From: Flavobacteriaceae bacterium S0862
GTDB taxonomy: Bacteria; Bacteroidota; Bacteroidia; Flavobacteriales; Flavobacteriaceae
Direction: 5' to 3'
Length of the DNA: 64,000 nucleotides
Assembly: GCA_023015825.1 (NCBI GenBank)
Contig: JALKAW010000007.1
Span: forward strand, 148,314 to 212,313
This document shows, one piece after another, positions 35,675 to 44,870 of the stretch. Under the pieces are notes generated by a model. The model ran no database searches. It had not been told where the DNA came from and worked only from the letters and a program-made list of their open reading frames with translations. The translations under genes and the position numbers were made by a program. Each line of letters begins with the position of its first letter. The stretch's first letter is position 1.

Positions 35675-36534
35675 TATATCTCTTACTCAGTATTCTAGCA
35701 TCCACTGCAATTTTTGTAGTATTCAAGCTTTTTAATCGTTTTAGAATAAATACGTTTCAAGCGATTGTTGCTAATTACGTAACCGCTTGTATTTGCGGAC
35801 TTATTAGCTATAAATCTCTAATAAATACATCAGAAATTTTTAACTCAAAATGGTTTTTAGGCGCTACATTATTAGGCTTTCTATTTATCTCTGTTTTTAA
35901 CTTAATGGCATTAACCGCTCAACGCAATGGGTTATCGGTAGCTTCAGTTGCTAGTAAAATGAGTGTGGTTATTCCAGTTGTTTTTGGATTATATGTTTAT
36001 AATGAGAGTGTTAGTTTTCAGAAAGTATTTGGGATTATTTTAGCGCTTATTGCAGTTTATCTAACAGCAATAAAAGTCAAATCCTCCATTAGCTTAAAAC
36101 AAGGACTGTTTCTTCCCTTTATACTTTTTTTAGGTTCTGGAGTTATTGATGCATCTATAAAGTATCTTGAAACAACATATGTGCCTAAAAATGGCATTCC
36201 AATATTTTCAGCAACCATATTTGGGTGTGCAGCACTGATTGGCTTACTTATCTTGGCATATAAAGCAATAAAACAATCCATTAAACTTGAAATAAAAAAT
36301 GCCATAGGCGGTATTGTTCTAGGCGTTATTAATTACTATTCTATTGTTTTTTTATTAAAAGCATTACAATTTAAAGGCCTAGAAAGCTCAACGCTATTTA
36401 CAGTTAATAATGTTGCCATAGTAATGGTATCAACACTTGTAGGCTTGTTCTTGTTTAGAGAATCCATATCAAAAAAGAATTGGATAGGTATAAGTTTAGC
36501 AATTGTTTCCATTCTATTAGTAACTTTGGCTTAA
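35671..36534 (+). CDS. EamA/DMT family transporter
   Basis: A 287-residue inner-membrane protein with about ten TM helices in two EamA repeats, separated near residue 140 (KSSISLKQGLFLPF). The N-terminal repeat begins LLLSILASTAIFVVFKLF, and the second ends LGISLAIVSILLVTL-like. Members export small metabolites; the substrate is unknown. The start codon is TTG at 35671, overlapping the HAD stop by 4 bases. An ATG start would cut into helix 1. It is followed by the YigZ gene after 1 base. Confidence 0.85.
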   Translation: MIYLLLSILASTAIFVVFKLFNRFRINTFQAIVANYVTACICGLISYKSLINTSEIFNSKWFLGATLLGFLFISVFNLMALTAQRNGLSVASVASKMSVVIPVVFGLYVYNESVSFQKVFGIILALIAVYLTAIKVKSSISLKQGLFLPFILFLGSGVIDASIKYLETTYVPKNGIPIFSATIFGCAALIGLLILAYKAIKQSIKLEIKNAIGGIVLGVINYYSIVFLLKALQFKGLESSTLFTVNNVAIVMVSTLVGLFLFRESISKKNWIGISLAIVSILLVTLA

Positions 36535-36535
36535 G

Positions 36536-37150
36536 TTGGAAATAAACGACACATATAAAACAATTACAAAACCATCCCAAGAAGTGCTTTTTAAAGACAA
36601 GAATAGCAAGTTTTTTGGATATGCTTTTCCTGTGGCTTCTGAAGAAGAAGTTAAGTCAATAATAGAAAACCTCAAGAAACAACACGATTCTGCAAGACAT
36701 TGGTGCTATGCATATCAAATTGGTACCCAAAACATTTCCTACAGAGCTAATGATGATGGCGAACCAAATAACAGCGCAGGTATGCCAATTTATGGACAAA
36801 TACAATCGTTTGATGTTACAAATGTCCTTATTGTAGTAGTAAGATATTTTGGAGGTGTAAAACTAGGCGTTGGAGGATTAATTAATGCTTATAAAACAGC
36901 AGCACAATTAGCGTTGGAAAATTCAAAAATTATTACAAAAACAATCAATATAGATTACCTAATCAAGTTTGACTATAAAAATATGAATAAGGTCATGCGA
37001 GTGATTAAAGAAAAACAATTAAATGTTGTTAATCAAAAATTAGAATTAGACTGTCAAATACATATTTCGGTTAGAAAAAAAGTAGCAAACTCCATTTTTG
37101 AGATTTTCAATCAAATTTTTGGAGTAGAAATAAGTGAGTTTAACGATTAA
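36536..37150 (+). CDS. IMPACT/YigZ family protein
   Basis: A 204-residue protein of the YigZ/IMPACT family. The conserved core reads DDGEPNNSAGMPI at about 78-90 and VVRYFGGVKLGVGGLINAY at about 100-118. A ferredoxin-like C-terminal domain follows. Eukaryotic IMPACT inhibits GCN2 signalling; bacterial roles are unclear, with links to translation. The start is TTG at 36536, 1 base after the EamA stop; the downstream KTITKPSQEVLFKDKNSKF is the usual family N-terminus. Its TAA stop interlocks with that of the convergent thioesterase in TTAA at 37147-37150. Confidence 0.88.
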   Translation: MEINDTYKTITKPSQEVLFKDKNSKFFGYAFPVASEEEVKSIIENLKKQHDSARHWCYAYQIGTQNISYRANDDGEPNNSAGMPIYGQIQSFDVTNVLIVVVRYFGGVKLGVGGLINAYKTAAQLALENSKIITKTINIDYLIKFDYKNMNKVMRVIKEKQLNVVNQKLELDCQIHISVRKKVANSIFEIFNQIFGVEISEFND

Positions 37151-37545
37151 TTTTGCAGTTTGTCTAAAATAAATTTTGGGCATCTTGTAGGGCGATTCGT
37201 CTTCATATTAATAAAAGCTAAAATTGTGTTCCCTAAAGTTATAATTTCTCCTGCCTCATTTGTGATTTCATAATCAAATTCTATCGTTGCTGTTGGAGTT
37301 TTTTTTAAAATCGTTTTTACACAAATCTCGTCATCATAACATGCTGATTTTTTATATCTTAAAGATAACGAAATCACCGGAAGCATGATTCCGTCTAGCT
37401 CCATCTGCTTATAGGACACCCCAAGAGACCTCAACCATTCTATCCTTCCTATCTCTAAAAAGTTTGAATAATTACCATGGTAGACTACACCCATTTGGTC
37501 TGTCTCACCATATCTAATACGAATTTTTGTCTCGTGGCTTTTCAT
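37147..37545 (-). CDS. Acyl-CoA thioesterase, 4HBT (YbgC-like) family
   Basis: A 132-residue hotdog-fold thioesterase. RYGETDQMGVVYHGNYSNFLEIGR at about 11-34 contains the catalytic Asp and the long helix of the fold; the rest is a five-stranded sheet ending in FINMKTNRPTR. YbgC-like members hydrolyse short acyl-CoA or acyl-ACP thioesters, and some work with the Tol-Pal system. No tol genes are nearby. Monocistronic, with the start 204 bases from the divergent dnaA. Confidence 0.9.
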   Translation of the reverse strand: MKSHETKIRIRYGETDQMGVVYHGNYSNFLEIGRIEWLRSLGVSYKQMELDGIMLPVISLSLRYKKSACYDDEICVKTILKKTPTATIEFDYEITNEAGEIITLGNTILAFINMKTNRPTRCPKFILDKLQN

Positions 37546-37749
37546 AAAATATAAGAGGAGATTTTAAAAATAATTTTGTATTTTCATGCGGATTTAAACA
37601 TGCGAAAAAAAAACTGAAAATTCAATAGACATCTATTTTTTTTTTTAGAATTTTGTTCACATATTTGTCGTGTAGAAAACAAACAGAGAAAACCCCTATT
37701 CTTTAATTTTCTACCAACCAACTAACAAACTATTAATTTACAAAGGATA
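37546..37749. promoter_or_regulatory. Divergent promoter region of dnaA and the thioesterase gene
   Basis: A 204-base region with two homopolymer runs: nine As near 37607-37615 and eleven Ts at 37636-37646. CATATTTG, one base off the -7 consensus, follows the T-run, about 75 bases before the dnaA ATG. One TTGTTCACA resembles a DnaA box with two mismatches. No cluster of DnaA boxes is present, so this is not a convincing replication origin. Confidence 0.4.
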
Positions 37750-39177
37750 ATGAGTGTAACTGCCCAATCGGTATGGAATAACTGTCTTGAATTCATAAAG
37801 GATAACATTCAACCGCAAGCTTATAAAACATGGTTTGAACCAATTTCTGCAGTTAAGCTAACTGAAAATGCTTTAAGCATCCAAGTTCCTAGTAAGTTTT
37901 TCTATGAATGGCTAGAAGAACATTATGTAAAAATATTAAAAGTTGCCTTAACCAAAGAACTCGGCGAAAGCGCAAAATTGGTGTATGTCATAAAAATGGA
38001 AAACACTTATGGCAACAAACAACCATTCACTGAGAAAATACCTAGCTCAAACAGAGGCGGTCTAAAGTCGCAAGATGTAGATATACCTTTTAATAATAAA
38101 AGCCCTGAGCTTAAAAACCCATTTGTAATTCCTGGAATTAGAAATGTTAAGATTGAATCCCAATTGAACCCTAACTATAGTTTTGAAAACTTTTTAGAAG
38201 GTGACTCCAATAGATTGGCAAGAAATGCTGGCTTAGCAGTTGCTAACAAACCTGGAGGCACATCATTTAACCCATTATTAATTTTTGGTGGAGTTGGTTT
38301 AGGGAAAACACATTTAGCACATGCTATTGGTGTTGATATAAAAGATAAGTATCCTGAAAAAACAGTTTTATATATTTCTGCCGAAAAATTTACACAGCAA
38401 TATATAGATTCAGTAAAAAAGAACAACCGAAATGATTTTATTCATTTCTATCAATTAATAGATGTTTTAATTATTGACGATGTGCAATTCCTTTCTGGAA
38501 AAACAGGAACTCAAGATGTATTCTTCCATATTTTTAATCATCTACACCAAAATGGCAAGCAAGTTATTTTAACAAGTGACAAAGCGCCAGTAGATATGCA
38601 AGATATTGAGCAACGCCTATTATCAAGGTTCAAATGGGGACTTTCAGCTGAGTTACAAAACCCAGATTTTGAAACTAGAGTCTCAATACTTAAAAACAAA
38701 CTATATAGAGATGGTGTAGAAATGCCTGATGACATTATAGATTATGTTGCTAAGAATATAAAAACAAATGTCAGAGAACTGGAAGGCGCAATAATTTCAT
38801 TAATTGCTCAATCATCTTTTAATAAAAAAGAGATTACTTTAGGACTTGCAAAGGATATTGTTGAGAAGTTTGTAAAGAATACAAAACGTGAGGTTTCTAT
38901 AGACTATATCCAAAAAGTAGTATCAGATTATTTCCAAATGGATGTGGATACACTTCAATCTAAAACTAGAAAAAGACATATCGTACAAGCGAGACAATTA
39001 GCGATGTTCTTTGCCAAAAAATTCACAAAAGCATCTTTGGCAAGTATTGGCTCACAAATTGGTAAGCGCGATCATGCTACTGTATTACACGCTTGTAAAA
39101 CTGTTGATAATTTATCTTCTACCGATAAGCAATTTAGAAAATACGTAGAAGACCTTTCAAAAAAGCTTTCATTATAA
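37750..39177 (+). CDS. dnaA: Chromosomal replication initiator DnaA
   Basis: AAA+ ATPase that opens oriC and also acts as a transcription factor. The 475-residue protein has an N-terminal DnaB/DiaA-interaction domain (about 1-80, [20 protein letters not shown]), a linker, the ATPase with Walker [11 protein letters not shown] near 179-188 and Walker [10 protein letters not shown], the arginine-finger region [11 protein letters not shown], and the DNA-binding domain IV with [14 protein letters not shown]. All domains are intact. It is followed by the phosphatase gene after 10 bases. An origin is not evident beside it. Confidence 0.97.
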   Translation: MSVTAQSVWNNCLEFIKDNIQPQAYKTWFEPISAVKLTENALSIQVPSKFFYEWLEEHYVKILKVALTKELGESAKLVYVIKMENTYGNKQPFTEKIPSSNRGGLKSQDVDIPFNNKSPELKNPFVIPGIRNVKIESQLNPNYSFENFLEGDSNRLARNAGLAVANKPGGTSFNPLLIFGGVGLGKTHLAHAIGVDIKDKYPEKTVLYISAEKFTQQYIDSVKKNNRNDFIHFYQLIDVLIIDDVQFLSGKTGTQDVFFHIFNHLHQNGKQVILTSDKAPVDMQDIEQRLLSRFKWGLSAELQNPDFETRVSILKNKLYRDGVEMPDDIIDYVAKNIKTNVRELEGAIISLIAQSSFNKKEITLGLAKDIVEKFVKNTKREVSIDYIQKVVSDYFQMDVDTLQSKTRKRHIVQARQLAMFFAKKFTKASLASIGSQIGKRDHATVLHACKTVDNLSSTDKQFRKYVEDLSKKLSL

Positions 39178-39187
39178 ATACTTAAAA

Positions 39188-39649
39188 ATGATAAAAATTC
39201 TAATGGTATGTTTAGGCAATATATGTCGATCCCCATTAGCCGAAGGCATTTTAAAGCATAAACTCCCAAAACATAATTTCATAGTTGAATCTGCTGGAAC
39301 CAGCAATTATCATATTGGAGAACTTCCAGATAAAAGGTCGATTGAAGTTGCTAAAAAATATGGTATTGATATTACAAATCAAAGAGGAAGACAATTTAAA
39401 GTATCAGATTTTGACGAGTTCAATTTCATCTATGTTATGGACACTTCCAACTATGAAAATGTCATAGCCTTAGCTCGAAATGATGATGATAAAAAGAAAG
39501 TACAATTGATTCTAAATGAGCTAGATAATGAATTAATTAATGTTCCAGATCCTTATTATGGAGGTGATTCGGGTTTCGAAAATGTATTTCAACTATTAAA
39601 TAAAGCCTGTGATAGAATATACATTAAAGCATTAAAAAATATTTCATAA
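39188..39649 (+). CDS. Low-molecular-weight protein-tyrosine phosphatase
   Basis: Cytosolic phosphatase of 153 residues. The P-loop [13 protein letters not shown] has nucleophile Cys8 and Arg14; the general acid Asp is in NVPDPYYGG near 118-126. The length and both motifs are typical. In bacteria such enzymes often reverse tyrosine phosphorylation in polysaccharide export or act on arginine phosphate; no kinase or capsule genes are near. It follows dnaA closely and may share its transcript. Confidence 0.92.
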   Translation: MIKILMVCLGNICRSPLAEGILKHKLPKHNFIVESAGTSNYHIGELPDKRSIEVAKKYGIDITNQRGRQFKVSDFDEFNFIYVMDTSNYENVIALARNDDDKKKVQLILNELDNELINVPDPYYGGDSGFENVFQLLNKACDRIYIKALKNIS

Positions 39650-39683
39650 ATAATGTAATTTAGAAATCTAATTACACCTTAAC

Positions 39684-41156
39684 ATGAAAAAACTCTACTC
39701 AACTGTATTGGTAATTCTTTGTATTGTCTCATTGTCTTTAAATGCTCAAACTATTTCTCTGGAAGCATTTGGAACAACATTTAATTACCCAACAAATATT
39801 GCAAACGCTGGTGACAGTAGAGTGTTTGTTTTAGAACAAGATGGGTTTATTTGGATTATAAAATCTGACGGTACCACACCATCAACACCTTTTCTAGACA
39901 TTGATGCATTGGTTTACGATAATTACCAGGTAGAATGGGAAAGAGGATTATTGAGTATGGTTTTTCATCCAAACTATTCTAGTAATGGTTACTTTTATGT
40001 GAATTATATTGACCAAGTTGGTAACAATATAATTTCTAGATTTTCTGTAAGTGCAAATCCAGATATTGCCGATGTCAATTCAGAGTTAGTGATAATGAAT
40101 ATTCCGCATCCTTACGATGCGCACCATGGAGGCGATATGGCTTTTGGATCAGATGGTTATTTGTACATTTCTAAAGGTGATGGTGGAACAGATCAAGGAG
40201 ATCCTGAAAATCGTTCTCAGAATTTAGCTGAGATTCACGGTAAAATTCTTCGTATTGATGTTGACAATCCTACAAATGGAAATACATACGGAAACAACTA
40301 TGGCATTCCTGCTGGAAATCCATTTGTTGAAACACCAACAGATGATCCAAATACTTTAGCAGAAATATGGCTATATGGCTTTAGAAACCCTGCAAAATTT
40401 TCGTTTGATAGCGCCAATGGTGATTTATGGATTGGCGATGTTGGTCAAGAAGATATTGAAGAAATAAATTTAAACGCAGGTAATGTCCCTGGTTTAAACT
40501 ATGGCTGGAGATGTTACGAAGGTTCTTCAGAATTTAATATGAGTGGTGGTTGTCCACCTATTGGTAATTTAGAATTTGCAGCTCATGAGTATAACCATTT
40601 TGAAAGTGATGGAAAATTTAGATGTTCTGTTGCTGGTGGCTATCGCTATAGAGGGTCCGCATATCCCAATCTAATTGGCACCTATTTTGCCGGAGATTGG
40701 TGCAGTGGGGAAATATTTATGATAACGCCAGATGGTAGTGGAGGCTGGAATAGAACTAATCATCCAACTACATTTAGTAGTAGACGCTGGGTCGCTTTTG
40801 CTGAAGATAACAATGGTGAGTTATTTGTGGTCAGCAATCCGTTAAGTAATAATGGTCAAGTATATAAGATAAAAGCAAATACCATGTCGACTACTTCAAC
40901 GAATTTAAATTATAAGTTTAGCATTATACCTAATCCAACAGAAGACAATATTGTGACTTTAAATTTTAACAAAGCAACATCTTTAAAAGAAGTAAACGCT
41001 ATTAATCTTCAAGGACAAAAGATTGGCGCAACAATAGAAACCATTAATTCAACAACAGCAAAAATAGAATTTGCAAATATTTCTTCGGGAATATATGTCA
41101 TTGAAACTATTACAAATAAAGGTGAGAAATCTCAAAACAAGCTAATTATCAAGTAA
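39684..41156 (+). CDS. Secreted sugar dehydrogenase-like beta-propeller with T9SS tail
   Basis: A 490-residue secreted protein of the PQQ-dependent glucose/sorbosone dehydrogenase family. Signal peptide at 1-21 (ends LNAQ). The six-bladed propeller (about 25-395) shows ERGLLSMVFHPNYSSNG, HHGGDMAFGSDGYLYIS, GDGGTDQGDPENRSQ, YGFRNPAKFSF and GDVGQEDIEEI, the conserved loops of the family. The last 80 residues form a T9SS sorting domain (IPNPTEDNIVTL... SSGIYVIE... NKLIIK). It likely oxidises sugars or other carbohydrates outside the cell if cofactor is bound. The next gene is a paralogue in tandem. Confidence 0.9.
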   Translation: MKKLYSTVLVILCIVSLSLNAQTISLEAFGTTFNYPTNIANAGDSRVFVLEQDGFIWIIKSDGTTPSTPFLDIDALVYDNYQVEWERGLLSMVFHPNYSSNGYFYVNYIDQVGNNIISRFSVSANPDIADVNSELVIMNIPHPYDAHHGGDMAFGSDGYLYISKGDGGTDQGDPENRSQNLAEIHGKILRIDVDNPTNGNTYGNNYGIPAGNPFVETPTDDPNTLAEIWLYGFRNPAKFSFDSANGDLWIGDVGQEDIEEINLNAGNVPGLNYGWRCYEGSSEFNMSGGCPPIGNLEFAAHEYNHFESDGKFRCSVAGGYRYRGSAYPNLIGTYFAGDWCSGEIFMITPDGSGGWNRTNHPTTFSSRRWVAFAEDNNGELFVVSNPLSNNGQVYKIKANTMSTTSTNLNYKFSIIPNPTEDNIVTLNFNKATSLKEVNAINLQGQKIGATIETINSTTAKIEFANISSGIYVIETITNKGEKSQNKLIIK

Positions 41157-41210
41157 TTATTACATCTAATTCTACCTTTTTATTCGTACATTTATTAAAC
41201 AAAGTACGCT

Positions 41211-43391
41211 ATGAAAAGTAAAAATACATTTATATTAAGCTTTTGTTTATTCGTTTTTACCTATTCTTTTTCTCAAACAATAGATATTCAAAGCTTTGCC
41301 ACTGGGCTCGATATGCCTGTAAACATTAAAAATGCAGGTGATGATAGACTTTTTGTCATTGAACAAAGAGGTTATATTAGAATTGTTAATGCCAATGGTA
41401 CTGTAAATACGATTCCTTTTTTAGACATCAATAATCTTGTTATTGATATTAGTGGTGGTGGAGACGAAAGAGGATTGCTTGGTTTAGCATTTCATCCCAA
41501 CTACAGTAACAATGGTTTTTTTTATGTTAATTATATTGATAATAATGGTGATACTGTAGTTTCAAGGTTTGAAGTTAGCACTTCAGATGCAAATATTGCA
41601 AACCCAAGCTCCGAGTTACCCCTCCTTAATGTTATCCAACCATACAGTAACCATAATGGAGGCGATATGGATTTTGGTCCAGATGGCTATTTATATATTG
41701 CTTCGGGAGATGGAGGCGCAGGTGGAGATCCTGAAAATAGAGCTCAAGACCTTAGTACATTACTAGGAAAAATGATAAGGATTGATGTGAACAACACAGC
41801 TAATGGAAATAATTATGCAATTCCAGGCGATAATCCATTTTATAACGATGGTGATGTCAATACACTTGATGAAATTTGGGCTTATGGGTTAAGAAATCCA
41901 TGGAAATTCTCTTTCGATAGTCAAACTGGAGATATTTGGATTGCAGATGTTGGTCAAGGCGAATATGAAGAAATTAATATGGCTGCTCCTACAGCTGCTG
42001 GTTTAAATTATGGGTGGCGTTGCTATGAAGGAAATAACACATTTAACGATACTGGATGTCCAGATGTAAGCACACTTACCTTCCCTATTGGCGAATATTC
42101 TCATTCAAATAGCGGTAATTTTAAATGCTCCATAACTGGAGGCTATCGATATAGAGGTTCTCAGTTTCCAAATTTTACTGGACTATACTTTTTTGCAGAT
42201 TATTGCAGTGATGAAATTGGTTTTTTACAAAACAGTGGAAGCTCATGGAATATGTCATTTAGTGACCAATTTAATGGGAACCGTTGGGTTGCTTTTGGTG
42301 AAGATATTAATGGCGAACTATATATTGCTGGCTTAAATTCTGGTACAATCTATAGAATTATTGATACAGACACTTCTACTTCCACTTGGTATGAAGATGC
42401 CGATAACGACACCTTTGGAAACCCTAATGTAAGTCAAACAGCTGCCAGTCAGCCAAATGGTTATGTCGCTGACAATACTGATTGTGACGATACAAACCCA
42501 AATATAAACCCTAACGCTACAGAAATTCCTGATAACAACATTGACGAAGATTGTGATGGCTTTGATTTAAAAACCTGGTACGAAGATGCTGATAATGATA
42601 CTTTTGGAAATCCTAATATAAGCCAAACTGCCATAAATCAACCAAATAGCTATGTTGCCGACAATACAGATTGCGATGATACAAACCCTAATATAAACCC
42701 AAACGCTACTGAAATTCCGAATAACAACATTGATGAAAACTGTGACGGTTTAGATGAGTTAATATGGTATGAAGATGCTGACAATGACACCTTTGGAAAT
42801 CCTAATATAAGCCAAACTGCTCCAAACCAGCCAAATGGTTATGTCTCTGATAATACCGATTGCGACGATACAAATCCAAATATAAATCCAAATGCCGCAG
42901 AAATTCTAGATAATAACATAGATGAAAACTGTGATGGCTTTGATTTAAAAACCTGGTACGAAGATGCTGATAATGATACTTTTGGAAACCCTAATGTAAG
43001 TCAAACAGCTACAACTCAACCTAACGGCTATGTAAGTGATAATACCGATTGCGATGACACAAACCCTAATATAAATCCTAGTGCTACCGAAATTCCAAAT
43101 AATGACATAGATGAAAATTGTGATGGTATCATTGAAACGAATGACGTAGGGTTTAGCTACTTAATGTATCCTAATCCTGCAAGAGAAGAAGTGTTTTTTG
43201 TTTTTGATGAGAATGAAATTCCTTTCTCGATTACTTTTTATGATTTTACTGGGAAACATATTAAGACTTTAAGTAATTTTTCTAATCATATTATTCCAGT
43301 TTCAACCAAAAATCTAGCTTCTGGATTGTATATTGTATCTGTTTTTAAAACGAATAGTCAACTTTCAAATATTAAGCTAATAATTAATTAA
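41211..43391 (+). CDS. Secreted sugar dehydrogenase-like beta-propeller with four MopE-type repeats and T9SS tail
   Basis: A 726-residue paralogue of the preceding protein. Signal peptide at 1-21 (ends SFSQ). The propeller (about 24-385) has ERGLLGLAFHPNYSNNG, HNGGDMDFGPDGYLYIA, GDGGAGGDPENRAQ and YGLRNPWKFSF. Residues 393-644 are four 63-residue repeats, each WYEDADND-FGNPN then GYV-DNTDCDDTNPNINP and ending CDG. They match the MopE-like putative metal-binding motif, with Asp-rich loops suited to calcium and two Cys each. The C-terminus (about 650-726) is a T9SS sorting domain. It is probably a surface protein stiffened by calcium. Confidence 0.9.
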   Translation: MKSKNTFILSFCLFVFTYSFSQTIDIQSFATGLDMPVNIKNAGDDRLFVIEQRGYIRIVNANGTVNTIPFLDINNLVIDISGGGDERGLLGLAFHPNYSNNGFFYVNYIDNNGDTVVSRFEVSTSDANIANPSSELPLLNVIQPYSNHNGGDMDFGPDGYLYIASGDGGAGGDPENRAQDLSTLLGKMIRIDVNNTANGNNYAIPGDNPFYNDGDVNTLDEIWAYGLRNPWKFSFDSQTGDIWIADVGQGEYEEINMAAPTAAGLNYGWRCYEGNNTFNDTGCPDVSTLTFPIGEYSHSNSGNFKCSITGGYRYRGSQFPNFTGLYFFADYCSDEIGFLQNSGSSWNMSFSDQFNGNRWVAFGEDINGELYIAGLNSGTIYRIIDTDTSTSTWYEDADNDTFGNPNVSQTAASQPNGYVADNTDCDDTNPNINPNATEIPDNNIDEDCDGFDLKTWYEDADNDTFGNPNISQTAINQPNSYVADNTDCDDTNPNINPNATEIPNNNIDENCDGLDELIWYEDADNDTFGNPNISQTAPNQPNGYVSDNTDCDDTNPNINPNAAEILDNNIDENCDGFDLKTWYEDADNDTFGNPNVSQTATTQPNGYVSDNTDCDDTNPNINPSATEIPNNDIDENCDGIIETNDVGFSYLMYPNPAREEVFFVFDENEIPFSITFYDFTGKHIKTLSNFSNHIIPVSTKNLASGLYIVSVFKTNSQLSNIKLIIN
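42387..43142 (+). repeat. Four tandem 189-base coding repeats (MopE-like metal-binding units)
   Basis: Units start at 42387, 42576, 42765 and 42954, a constant period of 189 bases. DNA identity is high. The junctions of units 1-2 and 3-4 share an identical run from the TGTGATGGC before the junction to TTTTGGAAA after it, about 58 bases, whereas the junction of units 2-3 differs. Pairwise duplication or gene conversion is likely, and unit number could vary among strains. Confidence 0.95.
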
Positions 43392-43394
43392 TTC

Positions 43395-44111
43395 ATGAGT
43401 GAAGTCAAAGGGAAACTATATTTAATTCCTACTAGATTAGGCGAAAATCAGCCTTTAGAAGTACTGCCTATTTCCATAAAAAAAATAATTGAACAAGTTG
43501 ATGATTACATCGTTGAAAATGAAAAAACTGCAAGACGTTTTATTAAAAAAATTAGTTCTGGAAAATCTCAACAATCACTTAAGATTCAAATACTAAATAA
43601 ATATACTGAAGAAAACGAACTACCAGATTTTCTAAATGCATGCATGGAAGGAAAACCTGTTGGGTTATTGTCTGAAGCTGGTTGTCCAGGAATAGCCGAT
43701 CCTGGAGCCGATGTTGTTAAAATTGCTCATGAAAAGGACATTCAAGTTGTACCTCTAGTTGGACCTTCCTCTATATTGCTAGCATTAATGAGTTCCGGAA
43801 TGAATGGGCAAAGTTTTACTTTTAATGGTTATTTACCTATAGATAAACACGAACGTAAGGCTAGCTTAAAAAAGTTAGAGCGTATATCTTTTGAGCAAAA
43901 CCAATCACAAATATTTATTGAAACACCATATAGAAACAATAAAATGTTAGAGGACATTTGCTCATCTCTAAACAAAAACACTAGAGTGTGCATTGCTTGT
44001 GATATTACATTGGCAACCGAGTATATAAAAACCAAAATGGTAAGTGAGTGGAAATTAGCAAATATTGACCTTCATAAAAGGCCAGCAATATTTATAATAC
44101 ACAAAGATTAA
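43395..44111 (+). CDS. RsmI-like SAM-dependent methyltransferase
   Basis: A 238-residue tetrapyrrole-methylase-fold protein related to RsmI, which 2'-O-methylates C1402 of 16S rRNA. The motifs LSEAGCPGIADPGADVV and VPLVGPSSILLALMSSGMNGQSF, with FIETPYRNNKML, are shared with RsmI. The N-terminus (KLYLIPTRLGENQPLEVLP) differs from the classical RsmI opening VGTPIGNL, so it belongs to a Bacteroidota group whose target is not certain. It starts 3 bases after the propeller gene. Its stop interlocks with the convergent gene in TTAA at 44108-44111. Confidence 0.82.
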   Translation: MSEVKGKLYLIPTRLGENQPLEVLPISIKKIIEQVDDYIVENEKTARRFIKKISSGKSQQSLKIQILNKYTEENELPDFLNACMEGKPVGLLSEAGCPGIADPGADVVKIAHEKDIQVVPLVGPSSILLALMSSGMNGQSFTFNGYLPIDKHERKASLKKLERISFEQNQSQIFIETPYRNNKMLEDICSSLNKNTRVCIACDITLATEYIKTKMVSEWKLANIDLHKRPAIFIIHKD

Positions 44112-44761
44112 AGCAAAGTGGCTTTTGCTTTTTTATCGGCTTCTATAAAAGATGTATCGTAACCAGAAAACTTTTTCATGTAATTTCTTATAGTAGTTCC
44201 ATAAGCATCTGCAAAACCAATCGCTCCATAACTTCGCAAATACTTTTTAACACTTCCAGGACCTGCTAAATGAGCTGCAGCAAGAATTCCAGATTCAGTC
44301 ACTAAAACACCATCAATAGTTTTTCCAACAAAACGTTTAATATCACGACGCAATATCCACTTGTTACGCATAGCATTTGCAATAAAAGCTTTTTCCTGAA
44401 GTTCAGGGGTATTCAAAAAATTGTTAGTGTTATAAATACCAATAAGCTTGAGTGTGTTTTTGCCAAATTGATATTTACCCATATAACCAAAAGTATTTAC
44501 AGAGAAGTAATTTCCTCTAGACTCCTTAAAAGCCAATGCTTCTTTAAAGCCAACAAAACATTTTCCAAGGGTTGGTAAATAATAGTCTATTTTTTTAGGG
44601 GTTTCAATTTTAGGTGCTTTACTAGGAGAATTGTAAGCAAGCTCTAAGCCTTCAATCGAATACATCTCTTCGTCCAAAGTATATGTGGTTTCAAAAGCAG
44701 TAAAAAATGCTAAAAACACTACAACTGGAATAATCGAATATGCTACTAATCCTTTATACAT
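44108..44761 (-). CDS. Membrane-anchored lysozyme-like (lytic transglycosylase-type) protein
   Basis: A 217-residue protein with one N-terminal TM helix at about 7-25. The exported domain looks like the lysozyme fold of lytic transglycosylases: ALAFKESRGNYFSVN carries the expected catalytic Glu in an ESRGNY motif, GYMGKYQFGKNTLKLIG resembles the GLMQ segment, and GILAAAHLAGPGSVKKYL the helix after it. It probably cuts peptidoglycan. It lies at the 3' end of an envelope-related block with DUF2279 and mltG, but a 109-base gap and its own -7 box point to separate transcription. Confidence 0.75.
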   Translation of the reverse strand: MYKGLVAYSIIPVVVFLAFFTAFETTYTLDEEMYSIEGLELAYNSPSKAPKIETPKKIDYYLPTLGKCFVGFKEALAFKESRGNYFSVNTFGYMGKYQFGKNTLKLIGIYNTNNFLNTPELQEKAFIANAMRNKWILRRDIKRFVGKTIDGVLVTESGILAAAHLAGPGSVKKYLRSYGAIGFADAYGTTIRNYMKKFSGYDTSFIEADKKAKATLL

Positions 44762-44817
44762 AGTTTAAAATTTACGAGGGCAAAATGATTCATTTATATA
44801 CTCAAAATTTCAGCGTG

Positions 44818-44825
44818 CAAAATTA
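44818..44825 (-). promoter_or_regulatory. -7 promoter box TAATTTTG upstream of the lysozyme-like gene
   Basis: TAATTTTG on the minus strand fits TAnnTTTG, 56 bases before the ATG at 44761. TCATTTTG at 44781-44788 is a one-mismatch alternative nearer the gene. Confidence 0.4.
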
Positions 44826-44870
44826 CACAAATTCTTGATATTTTCAAAATTACTCGTTTAAGTGTATTTC

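Noticed and set aside
37546..37749. Replication origin next to dnaA
   Set aside because: Only one weak DnaA-box-like sequence and no cluster; AT-richness alone is not evidence in this genome.
42387..43142. CRISPR-like regular repeats
   Set aside because: The period is 189 bases, in frame, and encodes a protein repeat with no unique spacers.
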